Below are positions 1 to 10,965 of a DNA stretch of 64,000 nt, in pieces (the stretch's first letter is position 1; each line of letters starts with the position of its first letter). A program made the translations under genes and the position numbers. The notes under the pieces were generated by a model. It was not told the DNA's origin. It did not search any database and saw nothing but the letters and a program-made list of their open reading frames with translations. The stretch comes from Cyathus striatus (Eukaryota; Basidiomycota; Agaricomycetes; Agaricales; Nidulariaceae). The DNA is taken from positions 7,378,001-7,442,000 of the forward strand of contig JAOVFP010000002.1 of NCBI GenBank assembly GCA_025738555.1. The letters run 5' to 3'.

Positions 1-215
1 GAAGTACGGTGAATTAATTAATTATGCCACTCCGAATGGGAAATTAATTGCCGTACTGTAGTTCGGTAGCTGTAGGGAAGGGGGTGCCGTAGTCTACTAT
101 TTTTATTCCATTTTCCGCATTTTCACTGTATGTTATTGTTCTAATGTATAACTACATGTCTCTACATGTTGTAATAACAATAAAATAGTGTTAAATAGAC
201 CCAGAAGCTATGTTT
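1..215 (+). repeat. Short dispersed repeat, copy a
   Basis: This AT-rich stretch shares an ordered set of words with 1925-2150 and 30405-30575: a GTACGGTGAATTAATTAATT-like start, a GCCGTAG box, GCCGTAGTCTA, TTTTCCGCATTTTCACTGTA, and a tail ending near GAAGCTATG. The 5' end is probably cut by the window edge. It has no coding capacity. The copy at 30.4 kb interrupts a gene fragment, so this is probably a small mobile repeat. The type is unknown, and I see no convincing terminal repeats or target duplication. Confidence 0.6.
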
Positions 216-1924
216 TTTCACGAAATGCTTTGTTCAACAGTATTTCCCACACTTACTTGAATGCCTTATGTCACTTCCATATCAATTGTTTAGGCCACCA
301 AACTTCAGGATCAAGTTCAACTACTTACAATACATTGAGTACTTGGTGTATTCCTCTCTCCATATTTTTTCTGCGTGCTCTTATTCTCACGTGTAATAAT
401 GTATAGGAACTAATTATCATAACTATATATCCCAAAGTGAATTTGGAATAAGTATAAGTTTTAACTAAATTCCTATTGTTTCGTGGTGTTTAGTAAATAG
501 TTGAGATGTATTCAGTTGGAATAGACAGTATAGACATATACTGTCGCATGACAAGCCTATGTAATCAAATGCAAACACATAATGTGTATGTTTTTCATCT
601 TTTCTCCCATATGTAACATACATCAATGCTTTCACTCTCGCCCCGGATAAACCCAACGTTCACCCCTCTAATACTTATAAAACCACTCCAGGTACTTAAA
701 TATGCATTTGTGAAGCAGAGTATACAGTACAAATTATATTATACAGTTTTTCTCACCCTTTGCAGTGAAATAGGAAATTCCAAGTGTTGAAAAAGTTGTC
801 GCCACCGTAATTCAGTTGTGCCATGGCCGTATCCACACTGCATAGTTAGAATTGCTGTTTTTTCTTGCTTATGTTGTATATAGATGAATAAAATGTGTAC
901 TATATTATATTCTATACATTTTGGCGCCTTTATGCGAGATGTTTTTGATATGTTTTATCATTTGAAGATTTTTTCCCATGCTCGCCCATGCACCGTTCAG
1001 CTTTCCAAAAACATACACTTGGAACTTCATACACTCCAACTATTAATTAATTCCCTGTACTTAAAACCTGTGCCATATTTCGGTTTGCCATACTTAGGTG
1101 TTGCCGTAATCTTATAATCTACTCATTTTTCGATATTTTCATCATAAATGCATTCTGCTATATTATAATATATGTTGCTATGTAAATCTACTGTCGATAT
1201 GTCTGTAAAATTGACCATTTTGACGACTTTCTAAGACTTCGGAAATTACCATTTAAATTCACATGCTCTTCCGAGTGTCGCACCGTACATCTAACTTCAT
1301 TCAACTTCACCATTAGGCATTACAGAACATCACTTAAGCTCTTCTTTCATGTTTAACATTGTATATTACATGTTAAGATATCCAATACACTGCTTTATTG
1401 CTATCAATACATTAAGCAAGATGTATATTTTAAAGAAAAGTGGTGTAGAAGAGGTATAACATGACAAAAATTAGAGCCTTGTAGGTTGCTATCAAATGTC
1501 TTAAATCACATCAGTTCAACAACTGCCAAGTTAATCATGCAATATAGCTTAAAGGTATCTGAACATGGTCTTACTTTGATGAGCAGTGTACAGGTACATT
1601 TATGCAGGAGATACTATATAATAAACATTTTTAGAGTCAATTATCTATTAATAAAATGTACAACAATGATATAAGAGCTTAAACAACATCCTGTAATGCT
1701 TAACAGTACAGTTGAGTGAACTTGGAATGAACAGCACAATGCTCAGACGAGCGTGGGAATAAGGACGGAAATTTCCGAATCTTTAGAAAGTAGTTGAAAC
1801 AGTCAATTTCACAGACATTTTGCAGTGTTACAATATATGAATGCATAGTATAAAAACAGGAGAATACATTTCTGTATAAAATATTGAGAAATGAGCCAAA
1901 TCTGAGTTTATGGCGACACTTATT
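216..1924. other. AT-rich intergenic sequence
   Basis: No convincing coding region or structural RNA is visible. A diverged copy of the short dispersed repeat may lie at about 1055-1215: GTTGCCGTAATCTTATAATCTA is followed by a TTTTCGATATTTTCA stretch in the same order as in the better copies. Short open frames here have no family resemblance and look like chance. Confidence 0.5.
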
Positions 1925-2150
1925 TATGGCAACCGAAATATGGCGCAGGTTTTTAGTACGGTGAATTTATTAATAGCTGGAGCATCATACATTGGAGCAT
2001 CATAGTACTGTAGTTTGGTTGCCGTAGCATTGGAGGCGCCGTAGTCTATGATTTGTACTCTATTTTCCACATTTTCATTGTACATTTTTGTTCTCAGGTA
2101 TAGATAGAAGTCTCTAAATAATATATTAACACTAAGATAGTCTTAAATCA
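1925..2150 (+). repeat. Short dispersed repeat, copy c
   Basis: It contains TTAGTACGGTGAATTTATTA, CTGTAGTTTGGTTGCCGTAG, GGCGCCGTAGTCTA and a TTTTCCACATTTTCATTGTA segment in the same order as the copies at 1-215 and 30405-30575. It lies just upstream of the decayed transposase gene that begins near 2271. Whether it belongs to that element's terminus or is an independent insertion cannot be told from one locus. Confidence 0.6.
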
Positions 2151-3639
2151 ATCACACATGTTGTCGCGTGACGATCTCTTCCACACCCTATACTATATCT
2201 TGATCATGTACTGTTTCGTTAAATTCCTGGCTGTATCATTAGTACTCACTGTTTCTAATTCTTGTACACATATGAAAAAGATTGCAGTGGTAGACTTATC
2301 TGTTGACAACATCGACCCTGCTGATCCTGTACCTGATATCCAGACTTGCCACTCATGATCTCGCTTAGATGCCAAACACGACGCACCTCCCAAACCTTCA
2401 TGTCTTGAACAAGCAGCCAAAGATTCCAAGCGCAGTAGTGAACAACTCCAACAGGCATGTGAAACATGTAAGTCTCTTAATGAGTTAAGACAGACAGGAT
2501 GAAGTAGGGAATAATCTCCCACTGATTCCTTAACTGAAGAACTAGGTGTTGCATTGGCTGACATATCTGAGTCTCTTGGCATCGAGCCAGGATATTTCCA
2601 GGCGATAGTACTGGTAGAGCAGTTGAACTTGATAAACATCTATATGATTATGTGCATTGCTGCCGGATGGCCGGAGCGAGTAGTAATATGTCATTGATAT
2701 GTCTGAGGCACATCAGATAAGTACATGTTACATGGGGATAATACTTTTTTTCTGTGGTTCAAAAAAGGGGGCTTTATTGAAATGGATTCATTGCTTTGGA
2801 CCTCAACAACATTTTTATCCCAGCTTGCAGCAAGTTATAGATAGTGCTAAACAGGAATCGAGAAATGGGATTTGTATGTACTAGTAATTAGTATTCATCT
2901 ATAACTTCTTGCTTACACAATAGCAGACCAAATTTGCGCAGTCGATTGCAAGTTTATTTGCTGTCGGACATAAATGCAAACATTCCATTTCGAATCCCAC
3001 ATCTCCCCCTCCAAAGAAACTGAAAGCTTCCAGTGGCGAAGAGAAGACTGAAGGAGAGGGGAGTAGGAGGGAAATAACTATGCAGGATCTCCTCAATACG
3101 GCTGGTTCGTTACACTATAATGATATGCCCTCTACCTTTTCTAACATCCGCCACCAGGTGTGGTTATAGCCTGCTTACAGACCTACAAAAATGAAACACA
3201 GGACGATATTGATAAGAAGAATAAATTAATCGGTGAAGTATATGAACGGGTGGAACAAGGCATACTGAAAGGATTCGCGCTCTTTGTAACACCTGAAGGT
3301 CAGTTATTGATGTATACTAAGACGTTATTTGCTAGATACTATCTATCCTTTTGCATTAGGACATGTCCGTGGATATATTCCAAGGCCCGTTGAAAGGGAC
3401 ATAACCGGACTACTTCCTGAGCCCATGGAACCTATATGGTCAACTGCAACCCATGTGCAGACACAAGTCAATTCTAAAGCTTCAAAGAATAACACTAACC
3501 ACCAGACTGCACATTGTACAGACAACAACAGCAACAGCGATGACAGTGACAATAATGGTAGTGACAGTACTGGCAGTGACAGCAATGACAGTGATAGAGA
3601 GATCGACGATGACGAAGACAATGGGAAGGGCCTGAACAC

Positions 3640-4110
3640 TAAGAGCAGTCGCAAGTTCGGAGGAATCAATGAACATGAGCTCAAAAATATCACCAAAACA
3701 GTTGAACTTTGGCCTGGTGAAGACCCTAATACATGGAACACTTTTCCGGATGGGGAGTGGCATCACAGATACTCTCTGCGGTATTACACTGATACAGGAC
3801 GAATGAAGATCCAATGGGCGAATCAGTCATCTTGGGGAGTGAAAAAGAATGGAAGCCGAAGCACAAAAAAATACAAAGGAGGCTACAGAAGTGAAAGAAC
3901 TTGTCGAGGAGTCTTTACCTGTGATAATCCCCATTGCAAAGTTATTATTCGCGCCAGAGCCACAGTGCAGGAATGAGTTGGGCAACAGGAGCGCAAGTGT
4001 AAGCAATGTAGAAACCCGATCACCTACATTACATGCTGCGCAAAGGCCATTACTTATGTTTATAAGACGGGCGTATATTTCCATCAGCACGGTTATCATC
4101 ATCATGGCAA
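3640..4110 (+). other. GCM/WRKY-GCM1-type zinc-finger segment of the MULE gene
   Basis: Within the decayed gene, residues with W-x-x-x-S-S-W-G-V-K-K spacing are followed by T-C-R-G-V-F-T-C, C-K-V-x-x-R-A-R, E-R, C-K-Q-C-R-N-P, I-T-C-C, and a histidine-rich end, GVYFHQHGYHHHGKPG. This matches the layout of the metazoan GCM DNA-binding domain: a cysteine pair, an RPA-like region, a C-x-x-C knuckle and an H-x-H end. A run of Asp/Ser/Asn repeats (3520-3620) precedes it. One frame change near 3975 is needed to read the whole domain, so the copy is damaged. The expected role is recognition of transposon ends. Confidence 0.65.
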
Positions 4111-4289
4111 ACCGGGTGACATAGTTAGTCCCTTACCAGTGCAGCATGACAAGTTAAGGCAGGATGTCATCAAATATCCAAATGCTAAAGCTTCGGAGCT
4201 GAAGACAGGACCGCAAGATGTAATGGGCATACCTGGGGTGCCAGCGACCAATTATTCCTCCTGCTATAACAATACCCACAGAATCACTG

Positions 4290-5290
4290 TGGAAAGAAGA
4301 CAGATCATTGGGTCTTTGGGGGGCCCCCCAAAGACGCTCGAGTTCAATTTCAAAGCCTATGAAACATTTTATGATGAATATCCGACATTTATTGTCGCTG
4401 AAGATCTTATCGACAGGAAGGTTATCTCCTTCCAATCTACTTGGATGGCTTCCTTACTTGTCAGAGCCGAATTTTATCCTTCTGGGTTAAATAGTCTTAT
4501 CTCAGATGCCGCGCATGGTTGGTGGAAAGACAGGTCTTCTGTTATAATTATATCTACACTCTTTTGCCCACAAACTTTATCATGGATGCCGGTCTTGTTC
4601 ACCTACAGTGACAGCTTAACAAGCCAACACTATAAACTACATTTCCGAGTGATATTCAAAAATATCTTTGTTCTGTACGAAGAGAGCAACGTGCAGATCA
4701 CTGATAGCGCCTTCTCAGGGGTGTGTCTTTTATATGTTCTCTCTAAAGATAACACACATTAACCATCTGTTAGGTTGTTGATTTCAGTGAGGCCCAGCAA
4801 AATGGGTATATCGATGTGTTTGTTGAGATGGCCATTGAAATGAATGATCCTCAGGACATTGATGAACTGACGGTCACCGCTGGGGGTCTTCTGAAAGGCT
4901 GCCAACAGCATTTCAGGAGCAGCATGAGGCATATAAAGCATATGAAAGGAATCACTGATGATTCCAATGGCTATAAATTCGAAATGAACGTGCTTCATCT
5001 TCTCGATGTGCTGGCAAAAGAATTTGACCAGATTCTCGAGAAGATTTTTCTAACCTTCCCGAAGGTGAAGCCATGGCTCTCCTGGTATTTACGCCCCCAC
5101 ATGGCATCCATGATTTTCCAGTGTAAATGAATGATGGAGGTTGCTGAATGGACATCTCTACCATCCATGACGAATGCTGAGGAAGCACAGCACTTCAAGA
5201 TGTACATGGCCCAGGGTCGAGACCACTACTTTTACGAAGGCCTTAAATCATTGGGGGCGCTTGCAGACACGAATGAAATGACATTCAATG
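4290..5290 (+). other. DDE transposase core of the MULE gene
   Basis: The segment SLISDAAHGWWKDRSSV (near 4490-4540) looks like the first catalytic Asp strand of a MULE-type DDE domain. It is followed by WMPVLFTYSDS and HYKLHF, then after an intron by VVDFSEAQQNGYIDVFV, then KGCQQHFR, WLSWYLRP and SLPSMTNAEEAQHFKMY, where the TNAEE glutamate is the likely catalytic E. The order and spacing match fungal Mutator-like transposases. A TGA codon at about 5128 breaks the frame between WYLRP and TNAEE. The assignment rests on motif order, not on a database search. Confidence 0.65.
4312..4335. repeat. 24-bp perfect palindrome
   Basis: GTCTTTGGGGGG is followed immediately by its exact reverse complement, with no spacer. 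It lies inside the transposase coding region, where it encodes part of IGSLGGPPKTLE. It may simply be a coding coincidence amplified by the G/C run, but it is the longest spacerless palindrome I noticed in the window. Confidence 0.85.
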
Positions 5291-5839
5291 CTGTCATTAG
5301 TAAGTCTTTACTCTTATCTTAAGTTGGGGAAGGTACTGATATTTATTTTCACAGCTGGCGCACGTATTTGTTATGGAAAAGCTGCACCCTGGCAGACATA
5401 CAATCGAAAGTCTCGCCATCCAGAAAGGAAGCCAATAAATGACTTGACAGATGAGGAAACACGGAAGGAAAGTAAAGCGACTGAATCGCCTGAAGAGGAG
5501 TCTCCAAAGAAAACATTGGTTGAGAATAAACCGAAGAAGAAAAGAACAGAGAAGATTGTGAATGATGGTCGTCCTTACGATCACAAAACAAAAAAATATC
5601 TAGATACCCAAGTGGGTCTAAATGAAGCTGCTAAGAACGAAGAGAAGGCTAAGCTCCTTCAAGCGACAAAAGCAGCGGATAGAGCCACAAAAAATACCAC
5701 AAACAAAGTTACAACACAACGGAAGACTTGACAAGGACCTAAAGGTATTATGAAGCTTCAAAAGAAGAAAACTCAGCGCGAGATACTACCTGAAGGCATT
5801 ACGAAGCCTCAAAAGAAGAAAACATATGACGATTATAGC

Positions 5840-7030
5840 TCCAGTATCTCTAATGGAGGGCGCGAGCCCAGTCTTTTTGCTTCCTTCTCATGGGAGGATA
5901 ATTCGTGCTGGTTGGATTCCTCTTTACAGCTGTTATTTCAGGCTTTGTATCATTGCCCCTGTGACTTCGCAACTGCAGTGAGGACTGTGCCACCAAACTG
6001 CCATCTGAAGGTAGTCGAAACATTATTTCATAAATACTCGGGCTATCAAGCCGAAGTCTTTAGCCAATCCTCTGTAAAGAAGCTGTCAGAGGAATGGAAT
6101 ACATTTTTAGCCTATCTCGCAAATAATAGGATAGGAAGTGTTAAAAAGGGTGAATTTAACAATCTCTGGGTGAGTTGGTATGATCTATCGTGTATACTTT
6201 CTTATTGGCTTCATGGTTAGGAATGGTTTTATGACATTGTGAATGAGGCGAGCACAGAAAGTAAGTATAACGGCCACCTGTACTTTGAATGACTCGAGGT
6301 GGCCATACATGTATGTTGTAAAGCTCTCGACGCAAACAAGATTACACACTTGTACATGGAAAAAACGCCGAAACGGAAAAGGGCCGTTCATCTGACCATT
6401 AACGACTTTAACACATTCAAAGGAAATTCAAATACCTGGCTTCAACATCAAACCTGCTTTAAATACGACATCCACAATGTACTTCCCTGTTACAGAACCA
6501 TTGATGGCGAGCCCAAGTGCACTGGGGTTAACTTCAATATTATGAAATGGTTATCTATCCCAGTTGTACTAATCATCAATGTGGATGAGGGTTGTTTTAC
6601 GCCTCAAGGCAAGGACAACTTACCTTTAGTTTGGAATTTTCCGGGGGAAATTCGACCTGACGGGGGGTCCATTACTTACAAAATGATCGGGTGTGCTTTC
6701 TATGGTGCTAACCACTTTAGAACTCGGTACATGTACAACGATGCAATTTACGACTACAATGGGATGGACAATGGTATCGCAACGGAGCTCACCGATGTGA
6801 TGGCTAAGACTGCTCTGTACGGACAGCACATAAATCCTCCACCCAGCTTCTCCACAACCACGGTCATTTATAAATTGCAAGGTGGAATAAGTTCACAAGA
6901 ATCATTCTTAGAGCGACAGGTCGCAAAGGTTCTTGAGTTACATCAGATTAGCATGGATATGGAGGGGCTACAGAAACCTCCGGTATTAAAGTACCGTGGA
7001 GCCGATCTTTCTCCAGAGGTCAATCGTCCA
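5840..7030 (+). other. USP/USPL1-like cysteine protease domain of the MULE gene
   Basis: The Cys box reads SFSWEDNSCWLDSSLQLLFQ (about 5883-5942). It has the N-S-C-W-L-D form seen in USPL1-type ubiquitin/SUMO peptidases in place of the common N-T-C-Y form. The His box is GCAFYGANHFRTRYMY followed by IYDYNGMDNG (about 6690-6775), as expected for a papain-fold USP His strand. Between them an intron-like gap (about 6169-6225) and a TGA at 6290 interrupt the frame. The inferred role is deubiquitinating or deSUMOylating activity acting on host regulators or on a transposon polyprotein. The copy is probably inactive because of the stop. Confidence 0.6.
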
Positions 7031-7269
7031 TGGTTTGTGAAGAAGAAGCAAGTGTATACTCGGGAATATACTAAAGTTGTTCCCGAACTGCCCACAATGC
7101 CACCAGAAGAATCGTCAACTCTGCACCATCAAGTTATCCCCATTACAGATGATGAGAGCAACAAACCTTCCATTCCGCCAGAGGAATCGTCAACTCAGCA
7201 TCCAGAAGAGAAGCATTCTTCACAACTACAAGCTGAGGAAGATGACGACTCTGTTGAAAGCGACTCACC

Positions 7270-7450
7270 TTTCAATTGTCAATGTGGTGTAGCTGGAAAC
7301 GGCCTAGAACTTGATGCAGAGGCACCAGGAGCTATTCAATGCTATGGGTGCAAAGATTGGATGCACTTGGCTTGCCAACAAGGTGGACAAGGATCTTGGC
7401 TGCCAGAAGAAACAGATTTCTTCTGTGACTACTGCTCAAAGGGAGTGTCT
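7270..7450 (+). other. PHD-type zinc finger of the MULE gene
   Basis: The sequence shows C-Q-C at the start, then IQCYGCKDWMHLAC and FFCDYCSKG. This gives the C4-H-C3 ligand order of a PHD finger: C-x-C, C-x2-C, H-x2-C, C-x2-C, with the aromatic W two residues before the His. It is directly downstream of the protease domain and of a Pro/Glu/Ser-rich linker (7080-7260) that contains the repeated phrase P-P-E-E-S-S-T. PHD fingers usually read histone H3 tails. In a transposon protein this could direct insertion to particular chromatin, which is inference. Confidence 0.75.
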
Positions 7451-7619
7451 TATAAACCGTAAGCAACCTTTTACTCACTTTATAGCAATGTTTCTTATAT
7501 TTTCGCCTTTCAGGCCAAAACTTCCGCTAAGGTGGCTACTAAGAAAGCAAAAAGATCGCTTACTGTTAGTTCTTCCTAGCCACATAAGAGATAACTACTA
7601 ACCATTTTTGTCAACTAGA

Positions 7620-8666
7620 GCAGGGAGAGGCACTTTAATCCTAGTCGGTTCATATTGATACCCAGGAAGGATTCTTAGGAAGGTCGAGCTAGGAGATGAG
7701 ATGCAATGGGATGTAAAGCTTTGGAGGGACTGTAGTATCCCTGAGAGCAATCAAGGAGAATTTCATATCTATAATGGAGTTAGGGAAAGCGAAATTGTTG
7801 ATGAGCAGTGGACAGATATCCAAAGCCGGCGAGCGATACAGGTGATCATATTTTTATAGTATTAACATAATAGCTAACGAACATATCAGCTTGGTTATTG
7901 GAAGCTGGCGATTAATACTCCTTCCAAGGAAGACATAATCAAGAACTTCATAGAGACTCCGGTAACAAAAGAAATGGACAGAATCCTTGGTCCTCACGTC
8001 ACTATACTGGATGAGCTACTCCATATCGACATCTACAAAGTCAATCTCTGAAAATATAAGAATGTACCAGTACTTCATTATGTTTGCAGAATGGAGAAAT
8101 ACCCCAAGGAGCGAAGCCTGAGTTATATTCGAGGGACAGTTGACCATTATGGAAACCTGATGGCTCAGCAACGAGCTGAAATCACACATTGGTTCTCCAT
8201 TAATATTGCTTCGGCATTGTCAGACAAGAAAAAGTCTTTGAAGAGTCATCCATCAAAGTGGATGCTTACCGTATCATTTGCGCATGCGGTGACATTATAC
8301 ATCATGTCGGTCTACAAGGATAGGCTTGAAGCTGGAAAGAAGCCTGTTGAAGCCGCATGGATATACCAGGTGGAGGAAAGGATGATGCCTTCTATAGATG
8401 TGGATCGCGAGTGCGTGACAATGTTTGAACAGAGACTGTTCGAAAGTTCGATTGAAGCAGACCGCACTGGAAGTGGAATTTGGGGATTCGATGTTGGTCC
8501 TCTCCAGAATGAATGGTTTCCCTATAATGAAGTCCCTGCTTACTGGCGAGAATCAAAATTTGAAGATGTTCAAGAGGATCTGGAGGTACGCTTATGTATG
8601 CTCATCCTGAACTGTCATATTAATTATGTTGTCGAATAGGTTGGTCCTAACTATAAAGAAGAATAG
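7620..8666 (+). other. C-terminal conserved domain of the MULE gene
   Basis: This segment carries YPGRILRKVE, WDVKLWRDC, a DEQWTDIQSRRAIQ stretch, LGYWKLAINTPSKEDI, then WFSINIASALSD, FAHAVTLYIM, SIDVDRECVTMFEQRLFE and WGFDVGPLQNEWFPYNEVP. From memory of fungal proteomes, the same order of phrases follows the USP-PHD part of other basidiomycete transposon proteins. The function is unknown. Introns are likely at about 7842-7889 and at 8586-8639 (GTACGC donor, AATAG acceptor), after which the chain ends VGPNYKEE with TAG at 8664-8666. TGA at about 7656 and a stop near 8049 show decay. Confidence 0.5.
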
Positions 8667-8674
8667 CTAGTATC

Positions 8675-8935
8675 AGTAAACAGTTTGTTTGGATGAATAC
8701 ATAGATAGCCGTACTGTACTGAATGCCATTATCCCTCCCTTCTTCATGTAAATTGGTGCTCACGGCTGAGCTGTAACAGTAAATGGTTGGTTCTGATAAT
8801 ATATAAAGAACATTAGTTACATCTCGAATGTGTAGACAGCCGTACCTAATTCCGTTCACAGTACTGAGGGGAATACTATGTTTTTCTCCATCCCTTTCTC
8901 ATGTAAATCGGCCCTCGCTGTTGAGCATTCCATCT
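8675..8935 (+). repeat. Imperfect tandem duplication
   Basis: Two neighbouring segments share the ordered words CAGTAAA..GTT, TAGACAGCCGTAC / TAGATAGCCGTAC, CCATCCC/TTATCCCTCCC, TTTCTCATGTAAAT / CTTCATGTAAAT and GAGC. The unit is roughly 120-160 bp with indels. It lies immediately 3' of the MULE gene stop and may be part of the element's non-coding end. No open frame of note. Confidence 0.45.
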
Positions 8936-9117
8936 TCTTTTCCTAGTTACCATCGGTATTCAAATGTTTGTTGAAGAATATAATGTATTTTTATTATTTC
9001 TACTATTAGGTACACTCGAGATACTACTGCTACTATCTAACTATGGGAGTACATGGTAGTAGTGGAAAGAAAGTGATGGCACAGCCACATCATGTGACTC
9101 CAAGTTTGGCTGTTTCG

Positions 9118-9156
9118 GTCATATTTAGGGCAGGGTTGGCCTGCCCTAAATATGAC
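9118..9156. repeat. Strong hairpin: 17-bp perfect inverted repeat with 5-nt loop
   Basis: GTCATATTTAGGGCAGG and its exact reverse complement are separated by GTTGG. A second, smaller inverted repeat (CGGTCA ... TGACCG, 9162-9179) follows directly. Candidates are a folded MITE remnant, a transcript 3' structure, or a recombination product. There is no U-run for a bacterial-type terminator, and the genomic context is eukaryotic. Confidence 0.85.
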
Positions 9157-9225
9157 GGGAGCGGTCAACACTGTGACCGTTACCATCAATTCTTTCATCT
9201 ATTCACTCATGTTCTCACTAGTAAC

Positions 9226-9520
9226 ATATTAGAGTAGCACCAGTATAAGTAACAGTAGTAGTAGTATTAGTATTAGCAATAGAAAGTCCTCCTCCAGACG
9301 GGGTGGTGTGGACATCCAGGTCACTCTCAGATGGGTACCTAGCCACTTTGATGTCGTCAGAAACAATGCAGCAGACAGGGAGGCTAAGCGCGCAATTACC
9401 CACGGCTCGAGCTCATGGAAGGAGCCTCCGAGTGATTTCTGCACAAAAACCCTTCGCGCGTCACGTCGTGAGCCGCACACACTGCGCTTCGCAGTTCACT
9501 CATTGCAGTTGAAGTTTTGA
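9226..9520 (+). pseudogene. RNase H fragment of a LINE (non-LTR) retrotransposon
   Basis: The frame reads VDIQVTLRWVPSHFDVVRNN followed by AADREAKRAITHGSSS. This matches the C-terminal part of a retroelement RNase H, where W-V-P-x-H-x-x-V-x-x-N-x-x-A-D-x-x-A-K holds the final catalytic Asp. The start of the domain and the reverse transcriptase are absent, so it is a truncated remnant. A short AGTAGTAGTA-type run at 9260-9280 precedes it. A 3' LINE end with a zinc knuckle is found separately at 14.99-15.12 kb; the two could come from related elements. Confidence 0.65.
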
Positions 9521-9529
9521 GGGTAACTT

Positions 9530-10150
9530 ATAGTACATTATACATACGTCTTGTTTCTGTGTTATTTTCTTATTGATAATATGTTGTTCAGGATTTTCAG
9601 TTGTTTCAGTATGCTAATTTTAAGTTTATGTCATTTTAGGCTATTTATGTAACAAGAATGAATGTCGACATCGAAGCGCAACATATGAGTACAGTATTGG
9701 TAGGATTCAGGCCTACAATAAGTATTCTTTTCCATATGTAGAAAGTAGAGAATATTTTTATTAATATATTAGAGGTGATATCATGGTTTCAGCTGCATTA
9801 CAATTATGAAGATACCTAAGCAAGCATATGTTTTCATGCATATCATTTCGTTATTGATTCAATTTTGTCTATAAATCCCGAGTGTCAGTATATAACGACA
9901 ATGGACTACACATACACATTTTTCTCTTCTACGATACAGTTTCTATACTTACATGTACAAGTAGACACCCCTATGTCGCAACATATGGTACCCCATCACC
10001 GATATTACACCCAACTACACGCGCTGAAAAGGGACATAAGTGTGATATGACAGTACTATCCATATACCTCAACGAGAATTCTATGGGATATTGAACATGT
10101 GATGTATGCTGCTGAGACATCTTTTTTTTCTGAATGGCCTTTCAGTTAAT
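9530..10150. other. AT-rich sequence without recognisable gene
   Basis: Between the LINE fragment and the AAGTTCC-word array I see no coding family, tRNA or clear repeat. Two overlapping short open frames near 9865-10094 have no recognisable motif. Confidence 0.5.
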
Positions 10151-10169
10151 CAAATGAAGGTCGACATAC

Positions 10170-10450
10170 AGAGTGAAAAGTTAAGTTCTGTCGAGTGATA
10201 GTAAAATAAGTTCCTTGAGTCAAAAGTTAAGTTCTGTCGAGTGATAGTCAAGTTCAGTTAAGTTCCATCAAGTTCAGTTAAGTTCCATCAAGTGAAAGTT
10301 AAGTTCCTTCAATTAAAAAGTTAAGTTCCGTCGAGTGAAAGTTAAGTTCTGTCGAGTGGTAGTCAAGTTCAGTTAAGTTCCTTCGATTGAAAAGTTAAGT
10401 TCCATCTAGCAAAAATTCAAGTTCCTTTGAATGTATGTTAAGTGAATATT
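10170..10450 (+). repeat. AAGTTCC/TCGAGT word array
   Basis: A degenerate array built from TTAAGTTCC, TCGAGTG and GAAAGTTAAG words with no fixed period. The same vocabulary recurs at 16.97-17.25, 17.97-18.05, 19.0-19.35, 21.40-21.49, 26.64-26.74, 27.43-27.74 and 28.97-29.41 kb, on both strands. It is non-coding. Confidence 0.75.
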
Positions 10451-10840
10451 AAGTTACTTAAAGTCCATGTGACTTCATGGATTAGAAGTGCTCCTGTACG
10501 ATGTTCTAGATTGCTCTTGTTATTAAGTTTATTAGGTGGTAGTAATATAACATGAGCAGTCGACTTGCTTATGTTGCATCTAGTGTTTTTTTTTAAAAGT
10601 TTATGCTATGAGATCCTTAATATTATTCTTCAGTATGCATAGATCCCCGTAGTTGTACACTTGACGAAAAGTATTATATATCTCAATTTTTTCCAGATTG
10701 TTTCAGCATTGAAAGTTCGCACAACAAAGAGTATCATGTAGTTCTTTTTAGTTCAACTAGTTGTAAGGTTAGTTTTTAAAAAAAAAGTTCACGGCATAAA
10801 TAGTAGTGATATAATCTGAGCAGTTGTGTATAATTCACAA

Positions 10841-10921
10841 GGTCAATTAGCCTAATGGTACAGTGCGAATAAACATTGTACTAGTCTTTGGAAGGCTTTG
10901 GGTTCGAATCCCGAATGGACC
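10841..10921 (+). repeat. tRNA-like unit 1 (A box + B box), SINE-like
   Basis: The unit starts GGTCAATTAGCCTAATGG, giving a good RNA polymerase III A box (TAGCCTAATGG), and ends GGGTTCGAATCCCGAATGGACC, giving a perfect B box and a 5-bp T-stem with loop TTCGAAT. The first seven bases (GGTCAAT) pair with the last seven (ATGGACC) at six of seven positions. The anticodon region does not fold into a standard arm with a normal variable loop, so I treat it as a tRNA-derived sequence. An intron-bearing tRNA gene is the alternative. It is the best of three tandem copies. Confidence 0.6.
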
Positions 10922-10965
10922 TCTAGGTCAATAACTTCTGACTTCTTTTTCCAGATTGATCTTAA

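Larger units (their letters stand above)
2271..8666 (+). pseudogene. Decayed Mutator-like (MULE) transposase / USP-like protease / PHD-finger gene
   Basis: One long spliced gene on the plus strand can be followed through successive open segments: an acidic/coiled N-terminus (2271-3400), GCM-type zinc finger (about 3640-4110), DDE transposase core (4290-5290), basic linker (5340-5730), USP-like protease (5840-7030), PHD finger (7270-7450), and a conserved C-terminal domain (7620-8666). Intron-like joins are visible at about 4721-4771 (resuming with VVDFSEAQQNG), 6169-6225 and 8586-8639 (the last followed by VGPNYKEE and a stop). The gene is broken by in-frame TGA codons (about 5128, 6290, 7656), a frameshift near 3160 and stops near the N-terminus. 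WRKY-GCM1 zinc fingers are known in MULE transposases. The protease and PHD modules in the same chain are seen here directly, but whether they form one polypeptide in an intact relative is inference. Confidence 0.7.

Noticed and set aside
2193..2639. 148-codon minus-strand frame
   Set aside because: The plus strand carries the degenerate N-terminal coding sequence of the MULE gene here (coiled, Gln/Ser-rich); the minus frame has no recognisable motif.
10841..10921. Functional tRNA-Pro (a 7-base loop with TGG can be drawn)
   Set aside because: The candidate anticodon stem leaves no variable loop and an oversized D-to-anticodon gap; tRNA-derived repeat is the safer call.
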